Assembly: GCA_963669455.1 (NCBI GenBank) | Contig: OY770026.1 | Location: 992,001-1,056,000 of the forward strand | Length of the DNA: 64,000 nt | Direction: 5' to 3' | Origin: JAWKWH01 sp963669455 | Lineage (GTDB): Bacteria > Pseudomonadota > Alphaproteobacteria > Rhizobiales > Rhizobiaceae | Shown: piece after piece, positions 51,559-60,463 of the stretch | Position numbering within the stretch: the stretch's first letter is position 1 | Layout: each line of letters starts with the position of its first letter | Notes under the pieces: model-generated | Told to the model about the DNA's origin: nothing | Databases searched by the model: none | What the model saw: the letters and a program-made list of their open reading frames with translations, nothing else | Made by a program: the position numbers and the translations under genes

Positions 51559-53900
51559 GCGACCGTGAAGCAAGCGAGGCCAAGGAAATAACTGGCGGCG
51601 TGCACCGGCCGCAACGGCATGATTCAGGCCACAAACATGTCGCCGGGCAGGCCGAATATGTCGATGATGTCGCCGAACCGAATGGCACGTTGCATGCCTA
51701 TCTTGGCCTGACCGAACGCGCTCACGCGGAAATTTTGGCGATAGATTTGCAGGCGGTTCGCACTGCGCCGGGCGTCGTCGATGTTCTCACTGCCGCTGAT
51801 ATTCCCGCGCACAATGATGTCAGTCCCATGGGCAAAAATGACGAACCGGTGTTTGCCGAAAATAGCACGGAATTTTTTGGCCAGCCCGTCTTCGCAGTGG
51901 TCGCAGAAACCCGCGATCAGGCGCGCCGGGCGGCAATGGCTGCAAAAATCGACTATCGCGACCTCGACCATGTCATTGATGTGGCTGATGCCGAGGCGGC
52001 CGGTGCGCCGCTCGTCACTGAGCCGCTGACACTGAAACGCGGCGATGCAAAAGCTGGGCTCAAACGGGCGAAGAACAAGATTTCCGGCCGGATGCGCATT
52101 GGCGGGCAGGATCACTTCTATCTGGAGGGCCAGATCGCGATGGCCTATCCAGGCGAGGATGACGAGGTTGTTGTGCTTTCTTCGACCCAGCATCCAAGCG
52201 AAGTCCAGCATATGGTTGCCCGTGTGCTTGGCGTTCCGTCGAATGCGGTGACCGTCAATGTCAGACGTATGGGAGGCGGGTTTGGCGGCAAGGAAACGCA
52301 GTCCAACCTGTTTGCCGTCGTCGCTGCCCTGGCTGCCAAGAAACACGGCCGCGCGGTCAAAATCCGCCCGGACCGGGATGATGACATGACGGCGACCGGC
52401 AAGCGCCATGATTTTCTCGTCTCATATGATGTCGGTTTTGATGGTCAGGGGAGGATTGAAGCGCTGGATGCCAGCTTTGCGGCACGGTGCGGGTTCTCTG
52501 CCGATCTTTCCGGGCCTGTGACCGACCGGGCGCTGTTTCATGCCGATAATTGCTACTATATCCCGGATGTGCAATTTACCTCCAAGCCTTTGAAAACAAA
52601 TACGGTTTCCAATACGGCCTATCGGGGGTTCGGCGGTCCGCAGGGAATGGTCGCCGGCGAGCGGGTGATTGAGGAAATCGCCTATGCGCTCGGCAAGGAT
52701 CCGCTGGAAATTCGAAAAGCCAATCTCTATGAGGCCGGTGGGCGCGATGTGACGCCCTATCACCAAACGGTGGAAGACAATGTCGCGCCGCAAATCATCT
52801 CGGAGCTGGAGCTCAGTTCCGACTATGCGGCCCGACGCAGGAACATCATCGCATTTAATCGCGACAGCCGGTTTGTGAAGAAGGGGATTGCGCTGACGCC
52901 GGTCAAGTTCGGTATTTCATTTACCACCACCTGGTTCAATCAGGCCGGCGCGCTCATTCATGTCTACCAGGATGGTTCGATCCATCTAAACCATGGCGGA
53001 ACCGAGATGGGGCAAGGGCTGAACACCAAGGTTGCACAAGTGGTGGCCGATGCGTTTCAGGTTGATCTCGACAGGATCAAGATTACGGCGACATCTACCG
53101 GAAAGGTTCCCAACACATCAGCCACGGCGGCATCTTCAGGGTCGGACCTAAATGGTATGGCGGCGGCCAATGCGGCCGGCCAGATCAAGACGCGGCTGAT
53201 CGAGTTTGCGGCGAAACACTATTCCGTGCCGGCTGAACATGTGGCATTCGAGCCGAACACCGTCAGGGTGGGCGACCGGCGCATTGCGTTTTCTGAGCTG
53301 ATCAAACAGGCCTATATGGCCCGTACCCAGCTGTCGGCAGCCGGTTTTTACAAGACGCCGAAAATCCACTGGGACCGGGCAACGGGCAGGGGACGTCCGT
53401 TCTACTATTTCGCCTATGGCGCATCGGTGTGCGAGGTCAGTGTCGATACCTTGACCGGCGAATATCTGATCGAGCGTGTCGATATTCTTCACGATGCCGG
53501 CCAATCGCTCAATCCGGCGCTCGATATCGGTCAGATAGAGGGTGGGTTCGTTCAGGGCATGGGTTGGCTGACGACGGAGGAATTGTGGTGGGACAAAAAG
53601 GGGCAGTTAAAAACCCATGCGCCATCGACCTACAAGATCCCGCTGGCGTCGGATGTGCCGCGTGTTTTCAATGTCAAACTGGCGGACTGGTCGGTCAACC
53701 GGGAAAACACCATTCGCAGATCCAAGGCAGTCGGCGAACCGCCCTTCATGCTCGCCATATCGGTTCTGGAAGCATTGTCGATGGCTGTTGCCAGCCTTGA
53801 TGACTATCGAACATGTCCACGTCTGGATATTCCGGCAACAGCAGAGCACGTCCTGTTTGCCGCAGAGCGGATGCGGGCTGAGGCTGCAAAGAGGGGTTAG
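51555..53900 (+). CDS. xdhB: Xanthine dehydrogenase large subunit (molybdopterin)
   Basis: 781 residues. Molybdopterin-binding elements are visible: GQDHFYLEGQ, RRMGGGFGGKE, AYRGFGGPQG with the substrate Arg, and GEPPFMLA carrying the catalytic Glu near the C-terminus. Length and order match bacterial XdhB. It needs XdhC for insertion of sulfurated cofactor, and xdhC follows 2 bases after its stop. Confidence 0.95.
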   Translation: MSDREASEAKEITGGVHRPQRHDSGHKHVAGQAEYVDDVAEPNGTLHAYLGLTERAHAEILAIDLQAVRTAPGVVDVLTAADIPAHNDVSPMGKNDEPVFAENSTEFFGQPVFAVVAETRDQARRAAMAAKIDYRDLDHVIDVADAEAAGAPLVTEPLTLKRGDAKAGLKRAKNKISGRMRIGGQDHFYLEGQIAMAYPGEDDEVVVLSSTQHPSEVQHMVARVLGVPSNAVTVNVRRMGGGFGGKETQSNLFAVVAALAAKKHGRAVKIRPDRDDDMTATGKRHDFLVSYDVGFDGQGRIEALDASFAARCGFSADLSGPVTDRALFHADNCYYIPDVQFTSKPLKTNTVSNTAYRGFGGPQGMVAGERVIEEIAYALGKDPLEIRKANLYEAGGRDVTPYHQTVEDNVAPQIISELELSSDYAARRRNIIAFNRDSRFVKKGIALTPVKFGISFTTTWFNQAGALIHVYQDGSIHLNHGGTEMGQGLNTKVAQVVADAFQVDLDRIKITATSTGKVPNTSATAASSGSDLNGMAAANAAGQIKTRLIEFAAKHYSVPAEHVAFEPNTVRVGDRRIAFSELIKQAYMARTQLSAAGFYKTPKIHWDRATGRGRPFYYFAYGASVCEVSVDTLTGEYLIERVDILHDAGQSLNPALDIGQIEGGFVQGMGWLTTEELWWDKKGQLKTHAPSTYKIPLASDVPRVFNVKLADWSVNRENTIRRSKAVGEPPFMLAISVLEALSMAVASLDDYRTCPRLDIPATAEHVLFAAERMRAEAAKRG

Positions 53901-53902
53901 GC

Positions 53903-54706
53903 TTGTCGCGCGAGGGTGATATCAGGGACTTCATTCGCCACAACCCGATATCGGTAAAGGTTGAAATATCGGCAGCAGAAGGCTCGACGCCGCGCGAACG
54001 GGGCGCCTGGATGCTGGTGTCGCCTACAGAGCTGTTTTTGACGATCGGTGGCGGACAGCTTGAATATATGGCGGCCGACCGGGCCCGCGCGATGCTGGCC
54101 GAAAACAGGTTTTCAGATAAGATGAGCGTGCCGCTCGGGCCCGAGATCGGGCAGTGTTGTGGCGGCAGGGTGGAGATCGGATTTCACCGGCTCGATAAAA
54201 ATCTCACTGAAGCGCTGGTGGCGGAGCTGGACATAAAGCTGGCCGCCGAGCCGCATGTTTATTTGTTTGGCGCCGGTCATGTCGGCAATGCGCTGGCCCG
54301 GGCGCTTGCATTGCTGCCATTTCGCGCCGTGCTGGTGGATACCAGGGCCGACGAACTCGAACATGCGCCGACGGATGTGGAAACCTGCCTGACGGCGATG
54401 CCCGAATATGTCGTTCGCGAGGCACCGGCGGGAAGTGCATTTGTCATGCTGACACATGATCATTCGCTCGATTTTCTGATTGCCGCCGAAGCGCTTAGCA
54501 GGGATGATGCGGCCTATGTCGGCATGATTGGCTCGAAAACCAAATGTGAGACATTCAGTCGGTGGTTTATGAAGCAGGAGAACGGGACGGAAAAACGCCT
54601 TGAAAGGCTTATCTGCCCGATAGGTAGAAGCGATCTGGACGACAAGAGACCGGCCGTGATTGCCGGGCTTGCCGCAGCCGAAATCCTACAGGCGCTGGGA
54701 TGCTGA
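53903..54706 (+). CDS. xdhC: Xanthine dehydrogenase accessory protein XdhC
   Basis: 267 residues: an N-terminal XdhC/CoxI domain (VEISAAEGSTPRERGAWM; GGGQLEY; GQCCGG with paired Cys) and a C-terminal Rossmann domain (LFGAGHVGNALARAL). It loads sulfurated molybdenum cofactor into XdhB. The start is a TTG at 53903 after GAGGGG. It ends the uraH-xdhABC operon; 154 bases downstream comes the convergent glutamine-synthetase-like gene, with a weak AACGAAAAA / TTTTTCGTT pair between them. Confidence 0.92.
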   Translation: MSREGDIRDFIRHNPISVKVEISAAEGSTPRERGAWMLVSPTELFLTIGGGQLEYMAADRARAMLAENRFSDKMSVPLGPEIGQCCGGRVEIGFHRLDKNLTEALVAELDIKLAAEPHVYLFGAGHVGNALARALALLPFRAVLVDTRADELEHAPTDVETCLTAMPEYVVREAPAGSAFVMLTHDHSLDFLIAAEALSRDDAAYVGMIGSKTKCETFSRWFMKQENGTEKRLERLICPIGRSDLDDKRPAVIAGLAAAEILQALGC

Positions 54707-54860
54707 GCCTATGGCGTGTCGCGTTTAATCTGAAACGAAAAAAGCTGCCGCTTCCTTTGGTCGAACGCATTTTTCGTTACGTTTTTGAATCCGATAAAAC
54801 GCAACACGCCTTAATGTCCGCCCGGCAGATAGTGCCAGTGTCGAGGCGTTTTTGCGAAAT

Positions 54861-56201
54861 TTATAATCTGCTTAGATAATAGCGATATTCCGCTGCGGTG
54901 ATAATCGAGGTCAGCTCCCGGATTTCATCGCGCCTGACCATCGAATAGATGTGGCGGTAGGTCTCTCCAAAAACACTGGCGGCGAAACCGGATTGTTCGA
55001 ACATGGTCACCGCCGTTACCCAGTCATGGGTCAAAGGCTCGCCTTCTGGCACATTGTCATTATCCACCGGCGGCGGCACCGGCAGATCGTGCTGGATGCC
55101 ATGGTGCATCCCGGCGAGAATAGCTGCGACAACCAGATAGGGATTGACATCGGCGCCGCTGATGCGGTGCTCAAGTCTGGCGCCTTTACCGGCGGTTTCG
55201 GGAAGCCTGACCGCCGCGCCGCGATGGTCCAGGCCCCAATTCGGTATTGTCGGCGCAAAGCTTCCCGGTTGAAACCTGCGATAGGAATTCATGTGCGGCG
55301 CAAAGATTGCCTGCATGTCGCGCATTGTCGCCAATACCCCGCCGACTGCGGCGCGCAGTTTAGGCGCTATGGCTTCCCCGGCGGCGAAAATATTGTTTCC
55401 CTTACTGTCCAGTATGGACGCGTGGACATGCATCCCATTTCCGGGTTGGCCGGCATATGGCTTGGCCATGAATGTGGCCTCCATGCCGTGGCGGTCGACG
55501 ATGCCGATGACCAGACGCTTAAACAGCAAAGCGGTATCGGCAGCGGCCAGCACATCATCGGTATGGTGGAAATTGATCTCAAACTGGCCGGCACCATATT
55601 CAGCGATCAACGTGTCGGTCTGAAGGCCCTGAATTTTTGCGGCTTCCAGGATTTCGGTCAATATGGCTTCCGACTGGTTGAGGACTTCCAGATCGTAGTT
55701 CTGCGCATCGGGCAAACCATCGGGAGGTTCTGGCGCATCTTCCGTATCTGCCCGTTTCTTGACGATATAGAACTCAAGCTCGGTGGCGATGACCGGATGT
55801 AATTTGTCCTTTGCAAGACGTTCAAGGACATTTTTCAGATGCTGTCTGGTGGACAGGCCGCTGATCCGGCCGTCCTCGTCAACCATCTCGACCAATAGCT
55901 GTGCGACATTGCCGTTGGCCCAGGGGACCGGTTTCAAAGTACCCGGTACCGGCACAATATAGCCGTCAGGATCGCCTTTGGTGATGCCAAGGCCGGTCGT
56001 CTCTACCTCCAGGCCCATAATATTCGGCGCATAGGTCGACATCGGCAGGCGGACGCCGAAATCATGGAGTTTGCCGATCTCGTCGCCCGGCAGCCATTTG
56101 CCGCGCAAAACGGCATTCAGATCGCACAGCATCATTTCGATGCGATCGGGTGTGCCGTGTTCGGCACAATATGCCTGATATTCGGCTGAAAAATCGCTCA
56201 T
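54861..56201 (-). CDS. puuA: Gamma-glutamylpolyamine synthetase (glutamine synthetase family)
   Basis: 446 residues of the GS-III-like/PuuA group: N-terminal beta-grasp (RIEMMLCDLNAVLRGKWLP), then the catalytic domain with ELEFY, GAGQFEINFHH, NGMHVHAS and LEHRISGADVNPYL. Its position 2 bases after a polyamine ABC transporter operon supports gamma-glutamylation of putrescine or another polyamine rather than ammonia assimilation. Other members act on ethanolamine or isopropylamine, so the substrate remains inferred. Confidence 0.85.
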   Translation of the reverse strand: MSDFSAEYQAYCAEHGTPDRIEMMLCDLNAVLRGKWLPGDEIGKLHDFGVRLPMSTYAPNIMGLEVETTGLGITKGDPDGYIVPVPGTLKPVPWANGNVAQLLVEMVDEDGRISGLSTRQHLKNVLERLAKDKLHPVIATELEFYIVKKRADTEDAPEPPDGLPDAQNYDLEVLNQSEAILTEILEAAKIQGLQTDTLIAEYGAGQFEINFHHTDDVLAAADTALLFKRLVIGIVDRHGMEATFMAKPYAGQPGNGMHVHASILDSKGNNIFAAGEAIAPKLRAAVGGVLATMRDMQAIFAPHMNSYRRFQPGSFAPTIPNWGLDHRGAAVRLPETAGKGARLEHRISGADVNPYLVVAAILAGMHHGIQHDLPVPPPVDNDNVPEGEPLTHDWVTAVTMFEQSGFAASVFGETYRHIYSMVRRDEIRELTSIITAAEYRYYLSRL

Positions 56202-56203
56202 TT

Positions 56204-57013
56204 TTACTGCGCCTTTTGCTCATCGCGCTGACGCATCGCAATATTGCGCTTGGAGATGATCGAAGCTGCAAGCACGCCAATCGTGACAATGGCGATCATG
56301 ATTGTCGATAATGCATTGATTTCGGGACTGACCCCGAGGCGCACTGCGCTAAATATCTTGATCGGCAATGTTGTCGATGACGGCCCTGAGGTGAATGACG
56401 CGATGACAAGATCATCAAGCGACAGGGTAAAGGCAAGCAGCCAGCCCGAGATGACGGCCGGCGCGATAATGGGAAGTGTGACACTACGGAATGCATCGAA
56501 AGGCGTGCAGCCAAGATCGAGTGCTGCCTCTTCAAGCGATCGGTCAAAACTGACAAGACGGGAGGAAACCACCACGGATACGTAGCACATGGAAAATGTG
56601 GTGTGAGCGAGAACAATCGTCAAAACGCCGCGGTCGAGACCGATGGCGATGAACAGAAGCAACAGTGACAGGCCGGTAATGACTTCGGGCATGACCAGCG
56701 GTGCATAAATCATACCGGAAAACAGGGTTCGCCCGAAGAAGCGGCCGCTGCGGACCATGACATAGGCGGCCATTGTTCCAAGAAAGGTCGCGATGGTCGA
56801 TGAGAAAACGGCAACCTTCAATGTTACCCAGGCGGCAGACAGAAACGCATCGTTCTGCAATAGCTCGCCATACCATCTGGTCGAGAAGCCGGCCCAGACG
56901 GTGACCAGCTTGGATGCGTTGAACGAGTAGATGATAAGGATCATCATCGGCAGATAGAGGAACGCAAATCCCAGCGTCAGCGAGGTGAGGTTGAACCAGG
57001 AAAACCGTCTCAT
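56204..57013 (-). CDS. potI: Polyamine ABC transporter permease (PotI type)
   Basis: 269 residues with six membrane helices and the ABC permease EAA loop (SLEEAALDLGCTPFDAFRSVTLP). The ATG overlaps the upstream permease stop. It forms the inner-membrane channel with PotH. Confidence 0.9.
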   Translation of the reverse strand: MRRFSWFNLTSLTLGFAFLYLPMMILIIYSFNASKLVTVWAGFSTRWYGELLQNDAFLSAAWVTLKVAVFSSTIATFLGTMAAYVMVRSGRFFGRTLFSGMIYAPLVMPEVITGLSLLLLFIAIGLDRGVLTIVLAHTTFSMCYVSVVVSSRLVSFDRSLEEAALDLGCTPFDAFRSVTLPIIAPAVISGWLLAFTLSLDDLVIASFTSGPSSTTLPIKIFSAVRLGVSPEINALSTIMIAIVTIGVLAASIISKRNIAMRQRDEQKAQ

Positions 57014-57915
57014 TGTCCTGCCTCGCGTTGCTTTTGTTCATTGCGCTGGAACAGCACGATCGGAACCACGAGCAGCAGCAGCAAAATAACGGCGACAGCG
57101 GAGGCAACCGGCCAGTCGCGATTTGAGAAGAATTCCTCCCACAATACCTTGCCGATCATCAGCGTTTCCGATCCGCCGAGGATGGAGGGGATGACGAATT
57201 CACCGAGCGCTGGGATGAAGACCAGGAAACAGCCGGCAATGACGCCGGATTTCGACAGCGGCACGGTGATCAGCCAAAAGGCCTGGATGCGCGAGCAGCC
57301 CAGATCCTCGGCCGCCTCCAGCAATGTGCCGTCGAGCTTTTCCAATGTGGCGTAGACCGGCAGGATCATGAAGGGAAGGTAGGTATAAACGATGCCGATA
57401 TAGACGGCGATGTTTGTGTTCAAAATGGTAAGCGGTTCGCTGATCAAGCCGGTTGCAAGCAGGAACTGATTGAGGAAGCCTTCCTGGCTTAAAATGCCCA
57501 TCCAGGAATAGACGCGAATGAGGAACGAAGTCCAAAACGGCAGGATAACCGCCATCATCAGGGTCGGGCGCCATGCTTCAGGCGCCTGTGCCATGCCATA
57601 GGCGATCGGAAAGCCCACCAGAAGGGTAAGCAGCGTCGAGAGTGCGGCAATCTGTAGACTGGAAAGATAGGCGCGCCAGTAAAGCTCGTCCTCGGTCAGA
57701 AAGATAAAATTTTCAAAATCAAGCTGGCTGATAAATGCCTTCAACCCCTGCCATCCGGCGGAAAAATCGAGCGTTGGCACATAGGGTGGAATGGAAAGCG
57801 CGGTGTCAGACAGTGATATCTTTAAGACGATCAGAAATGGCACCAGAAACAGTGCCAACAGCCACAGATAAGGTACCAGGACAACGATGAGCCGGCGGGG
57901 ATGCATGATCGTCAC
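57010..57915 (-). CDS. potH: Polyamine ABC transporter permease (PotH type)
   Basis: 301 residues, six membrane helices and the EAA loop (LLEAAEDLGCSRIQAFWLITVP). The long periplasmic stretch after the first helix is usual for PotH. ATGA overlaps on both sides with potG and potI. Confidence 0.9.
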   Translation of the reverse strand: MTIMHPRRLIVVLVPYLWLLALFLVPFLIVLKISLSDTALSIPPYVPTLDFSAGWQGLKAFISQLDFENFIFLTEDELYWRAYLSSLQIAALSTLLTLLVGFPIAYGMAQAPEAWRPTLMMAVILPFWTSFLIRVYSWMGILSQEGFLNQFLLATGLISEPLTILNTNIAVYIGIVYTYLPFMILPVYATLEKLDGTLLEAAEDLGCSRIQAFWLITVPLSKSGVIAGCFLVFIPALGEFVIPSILGGSETLMIGKVLWEEFFSNRDWPVASAVAVILLLLLVVPIVLFQRNEQKQREAGQ

Positions 57916-59051
57916 TCCGTCAGCACGATGCCTGCGGTCTCCGAAAAGGATAACCAGACATCGTCTTCCCAGGTGTAGCTGCGGCGTGCGATGCGGCGGT
58001 TGTTTGCAGATTGGGCCTTTATGATCTGGCCGCCGGGTAATTCGACATGATAGGTCGAGATATTGCCGAGATAGGCGATGTCGAGCACCCGTCCCTTAAA
58101 CGCATTGGTAGCTTCTTTCGGGCGGGTTGAGGAAATAGCGATTTTTTCCGGCCGGATGGCAACCGAGACGCGAGTGCCTTTGCCGATCGATGGTGGTCCG
58201 TCGGCGATAATCGGAACTTCGTCTTCACTCCAGCTGATTTCGAATCTGCCCTTTTTGCAAGGCTTTGCACTGCCTTCGATAATATTCACCTCGCCGATAA
58301 AATCAGCGACATAGGTGGAGTTGGGTTGTTCGTAGATTTCGGCCGGTGTTGCGACCTGGATCAGTTTGCCGTGATCCATAACGGCAACACGGCTGGCCAC
58401 CGTCATGGCCTCTTCTTGATCATGCGTCACAATGACGAATGTCGTGCCGGTTTTTTCCTGAATGTCCATAAGCTCGAACTGGGTTTCCTGGCGCAGCTTT
58501 TTGTCAAGCGCGCCCAACGGTTCGTCGAGGAGAAGCAATTTCGGCGCCTTGGCCAGCGATCTGGCCAGCGCCACGCGCTGGCGCTGTCCGCCCGATATCT
58601 GGTGTGGCTTGCGTCCGGCAAACTGTTCAAGCCGGGTAAGCCGCAGCATTTCGGCAAGGCGCGCCTCAATGTCGGGCTTCGACATGGCCGACCGCTTCAG
58701 GCCAAAGGCGATGTTGTCGGCAACCGTCAGGTGCGGAAACAGCGCGTAGGACTGAAACATCATATTGACGGCGCGCTTGTTGGGGGGAACCGGGGCGATA
58801 TCAACCCCGTCCAGGCTGATCACACCTGCGGTAGGTGTTTCAAAGCCTGCCAGCATGCGCATCAAGGTGGTCTTGCCACAGCCGGATGGGCCGAGCAGGG
58901 CAAAAAATTCCTGCGCATGGATATCCAGGTCGAGATTGTCGATGGCGGTAAAGTCGCCAAAGCGCTTGGTGACGTTTTTGAAGCGGATTAATGGTTCCCG
59001 CCCGGGCTCGTTCCATGGTTCAAATGTGCCGGGTTTTGAAGATTGTGCCAT
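57912..59051 (-). CDS. potG: Polyamine ABC transporter ATPase (PotG type)
   Basis: 379 residues: Walker A GPSGCGKTT, signature ISGGQRQRVALA, Walker B LLLLDEP and the H-loop VTHDQEE, followed by a C-terminal TOBE regulatory domain from ~270. It energises import through PotH and PotI. It is 73 bases downstream of potF. Confidence 0.93.
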   Translation of the reverse strand: MAQSSKPGTFEPWNEPGREPLIRFKNVTKRFGDFTAIDNLDLDIHAQEFFALLGPSGCGKTTLMRMLAGFETPTAGVISLDGVDIAPVPPNKRAVNMMFQSYALFPHLTVADNIAFGLKRSAMSKPDIEARLAEMLRLTRLEQFAGRKPHQISGGQRQRVALARSLAKAPKLLLLDEPLGALDKKLRQETQFELMDIQEKTGTTFVIVTHDQEEAMTVASRVAVMDHGKLIQVATPAEIYEQPNSTYVADFIGEVNIIEGSAKPCKKGRFEISWSEDEVPIIADGPPSIGKGTRVSVAIRPEKIAISSTRPKEATNAFKGRVLDIAYLGNISTYHVELPGGQIIKAQSANNRRIARRSYTWEDDVWLSFSETAGIVLTE

Positions 59052-59124
59052 CGGTGTGCGACCCCTTACGCCTTGCCGGTTGAACCACGCCGGGCTTCCG
59101 GCGCGGTCCTATTTACCCGACAGG

Positions 59125-60210
59125 TCAGGTGCCTGATTTCACCTTGGTCCACAGTCGTGTCACCACCCGCTGAACTTTCGTCGGATATGGCGCTTTAGTG
59201 TACAGATTGGCAACCGTTTCGTCATCCGGATAGATGGCGGTGTCGCCGATGACGTCTTCATTGAGAAATTCCTGCGACGCCTTGTTGCCGTTTGCAAAGT
59301 AGACGTAGTTCGATGCGGCGGCCATGTTCTTGGCGTCCATGATGAAGTTCAAAAACTCATGGGCACCCTCCGGATTGGGCGCATCGACGGGGATCGCCAT
59401 CTGGTCGAACCACATGAGAGAGCCTTCGGAAAAGGCGTTGTAGGCGATCTCGACGCCATTATCGGCTTCGGCGGCGCGATCACGCGCCTGCAGCACATCG
59501 CCGGACCAGCCGACCGCAACACAGATGTCGCCATTGGCCAGCGCGTTGATGTATTCGGAACTGTGAAACTTCTTGATGAAAGGGCGCACCGCAAGCAAGG
59601 TGGCTTCAGTCTTCTTTATCGCGCTGGTGTCGTTGGTGTCAGGGTTTTCACCCAGATATTGCAGAACCATCGGAATGATTTCGGTCGGGGCATCAAGGAA
59701 ATAAACACCGCAGCTGGCGAGTTTTTCCATGTTTTCCGGCTTCAACACCAGATCCATGCTGTTGAGTGGTGCGTCATCGCCCAGCACTTCCTTGACCTTT
59801 CCGACATTCAAGCCGAGGCCGGTCGTGCCCCACATATAGTTGATCGAATATTCATTGCCGGGATCATATTGGGCGGTGCGGTTTTCGATAACATCCCACA
59901 TGTTGCCCTTGTTTGGCAGTTTCGACTTGTCCAGTTTTTGAAATGCGCCTGCTGTAACCTGGCGCTGCAGAAACTCGGCAGACGGAACGACAATGTCGTA
60001 ACCTGACCCTCCAGCCAGCATTTTCGTTTCCAACACTTCGTTGGAATCAAAAACATCGTAGATGAGTGTGTGGCCGGTCTCGGCTTCAAACTGTTTCAGC
60101 AGTTCTTCGTCGATATAGTCCGACCAGTTATAGACCCTTACCTCACCTGCACCAGCCGCTGTAACGCCCATGATGAACGCTGCTGCTGCGGTCGTCAGAA
60201 GTGATTTCAT
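59125..60210 (-). CDS. potF: Putrescine/polyamine-binding periplasmic protein (PotF type)
   Basis: 361 residues with a Sec signal peptide (cleavage near GAGEVRVYN). VYNWSDYIDEELLKQFEAETG is the family N-terminus in parts, YDIVVPSAEFLQRQ lines the binding site, and WSGDVLQARDRA supplies conserved Trp/Asp. The ATG has GGGAG eight bases before it. First gene of the leftward potFGHI-puuA operon. Specificity (putrescine or spermidine) is not decidable from sequence alone. Confidence 0.92.
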   Translation of the reverse strand: MKSLLTTAAAAFIMGVTAAGAGEVRVYNWSDYIDEELLKQFEAETGHTLIYDVFDSNEVLETKMLAGGSGYDIVVPSAEFLQRQVTAGAFQKLDKSKLPNKGNMWDVIENRTAQYDPGNEYSINYMWGTTGLGLNVGKVKEVLGDDAPLNSMDLVLKPENMEKLASCGVYFLDAPTEIIPMVLQYLGENPDTNDTSAIKKTEATLLAVRPFIKKFHSSEYINALANGDICVAVGWSGDVLQARDRAAEADNGVEIAYNAFSEGSLMWFDQMAIPVDAPNPEGAHEFLNFIMDAKNMAAASNYVYFANGNKASQEFLNEDVIGDTAIYPDDETVANLYTKAPYPTKVQRVVTRLWTKVKSGT

Positions 60211-60225
60211 GCGTCGTCTCCCATT

Positions 60226-60254
60226 ATTTTATCATTAATCGAGATTTGATCAAA
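60226..60254 (-). promoter_or_regulatory. potF promoter with overlapping TTTGATCAAA operator
   Basis: On the - strand TTGATC (60248-60253), a 16-base spacer and TAAAAT (60226-60231), 15 bases before the potF ATG. The -35 lies inside the palindrome TTTGATCAAA (60245-60254), so a bound repressor would block it. Confidence 0.6.
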
Positions 60255-60297
60255 AAATTGACCCCTTTGCAACATCGAATATTTTTGCCTCGGGCGA

Positions 60298-60307
60298 TTT
60301 GATCACG
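60298..60307. promoter_or_regulatory. TTTGATCA-type site, middle of the divergent region
   Basis: TTTGATCACG, one half matching the palindrome exactly. Lies between the two promoter-proximal copies in the potF/aminotransferase spacer. Confidence 0.45.
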
Positions 60308-60395
60308 AAACCGCAAGGCGCAGGCAAAAATTCATACCTTTGAAGCTTTTCCGCGCTGTTGAGGCGGGTGTGAATTAATGTCCGGAGATTATAAA

Positions 60396-60438
60396 TTTGA
60401 TCAAAATCGATTGACAGAGCGTTTTATGATCATATTCT
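60396..60438 (+). promoter_or_regulatory. Aminotransferase promoter with flanking operators
   Basis: TTGACA (60411-60416), 16-base spacer, TATTCT (60433-60438). TTTGATCAAA (60396-60405) lies just upstream of the -35, and TATGATCATA (60425-60434) lies within the spacer. This is a typical repressor arrangement for the GntR protein at 61871. Confidence 0.65.
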
Positions 60439-60463
60439 CTCCTGTCTCGCGAGGGAGACAGCC

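Noticed and set aside
54951..55802. 283-codon rightward frame opposite puuA
   Set aside because: Antisense shadow of the glutamine-synthetase-family gene.
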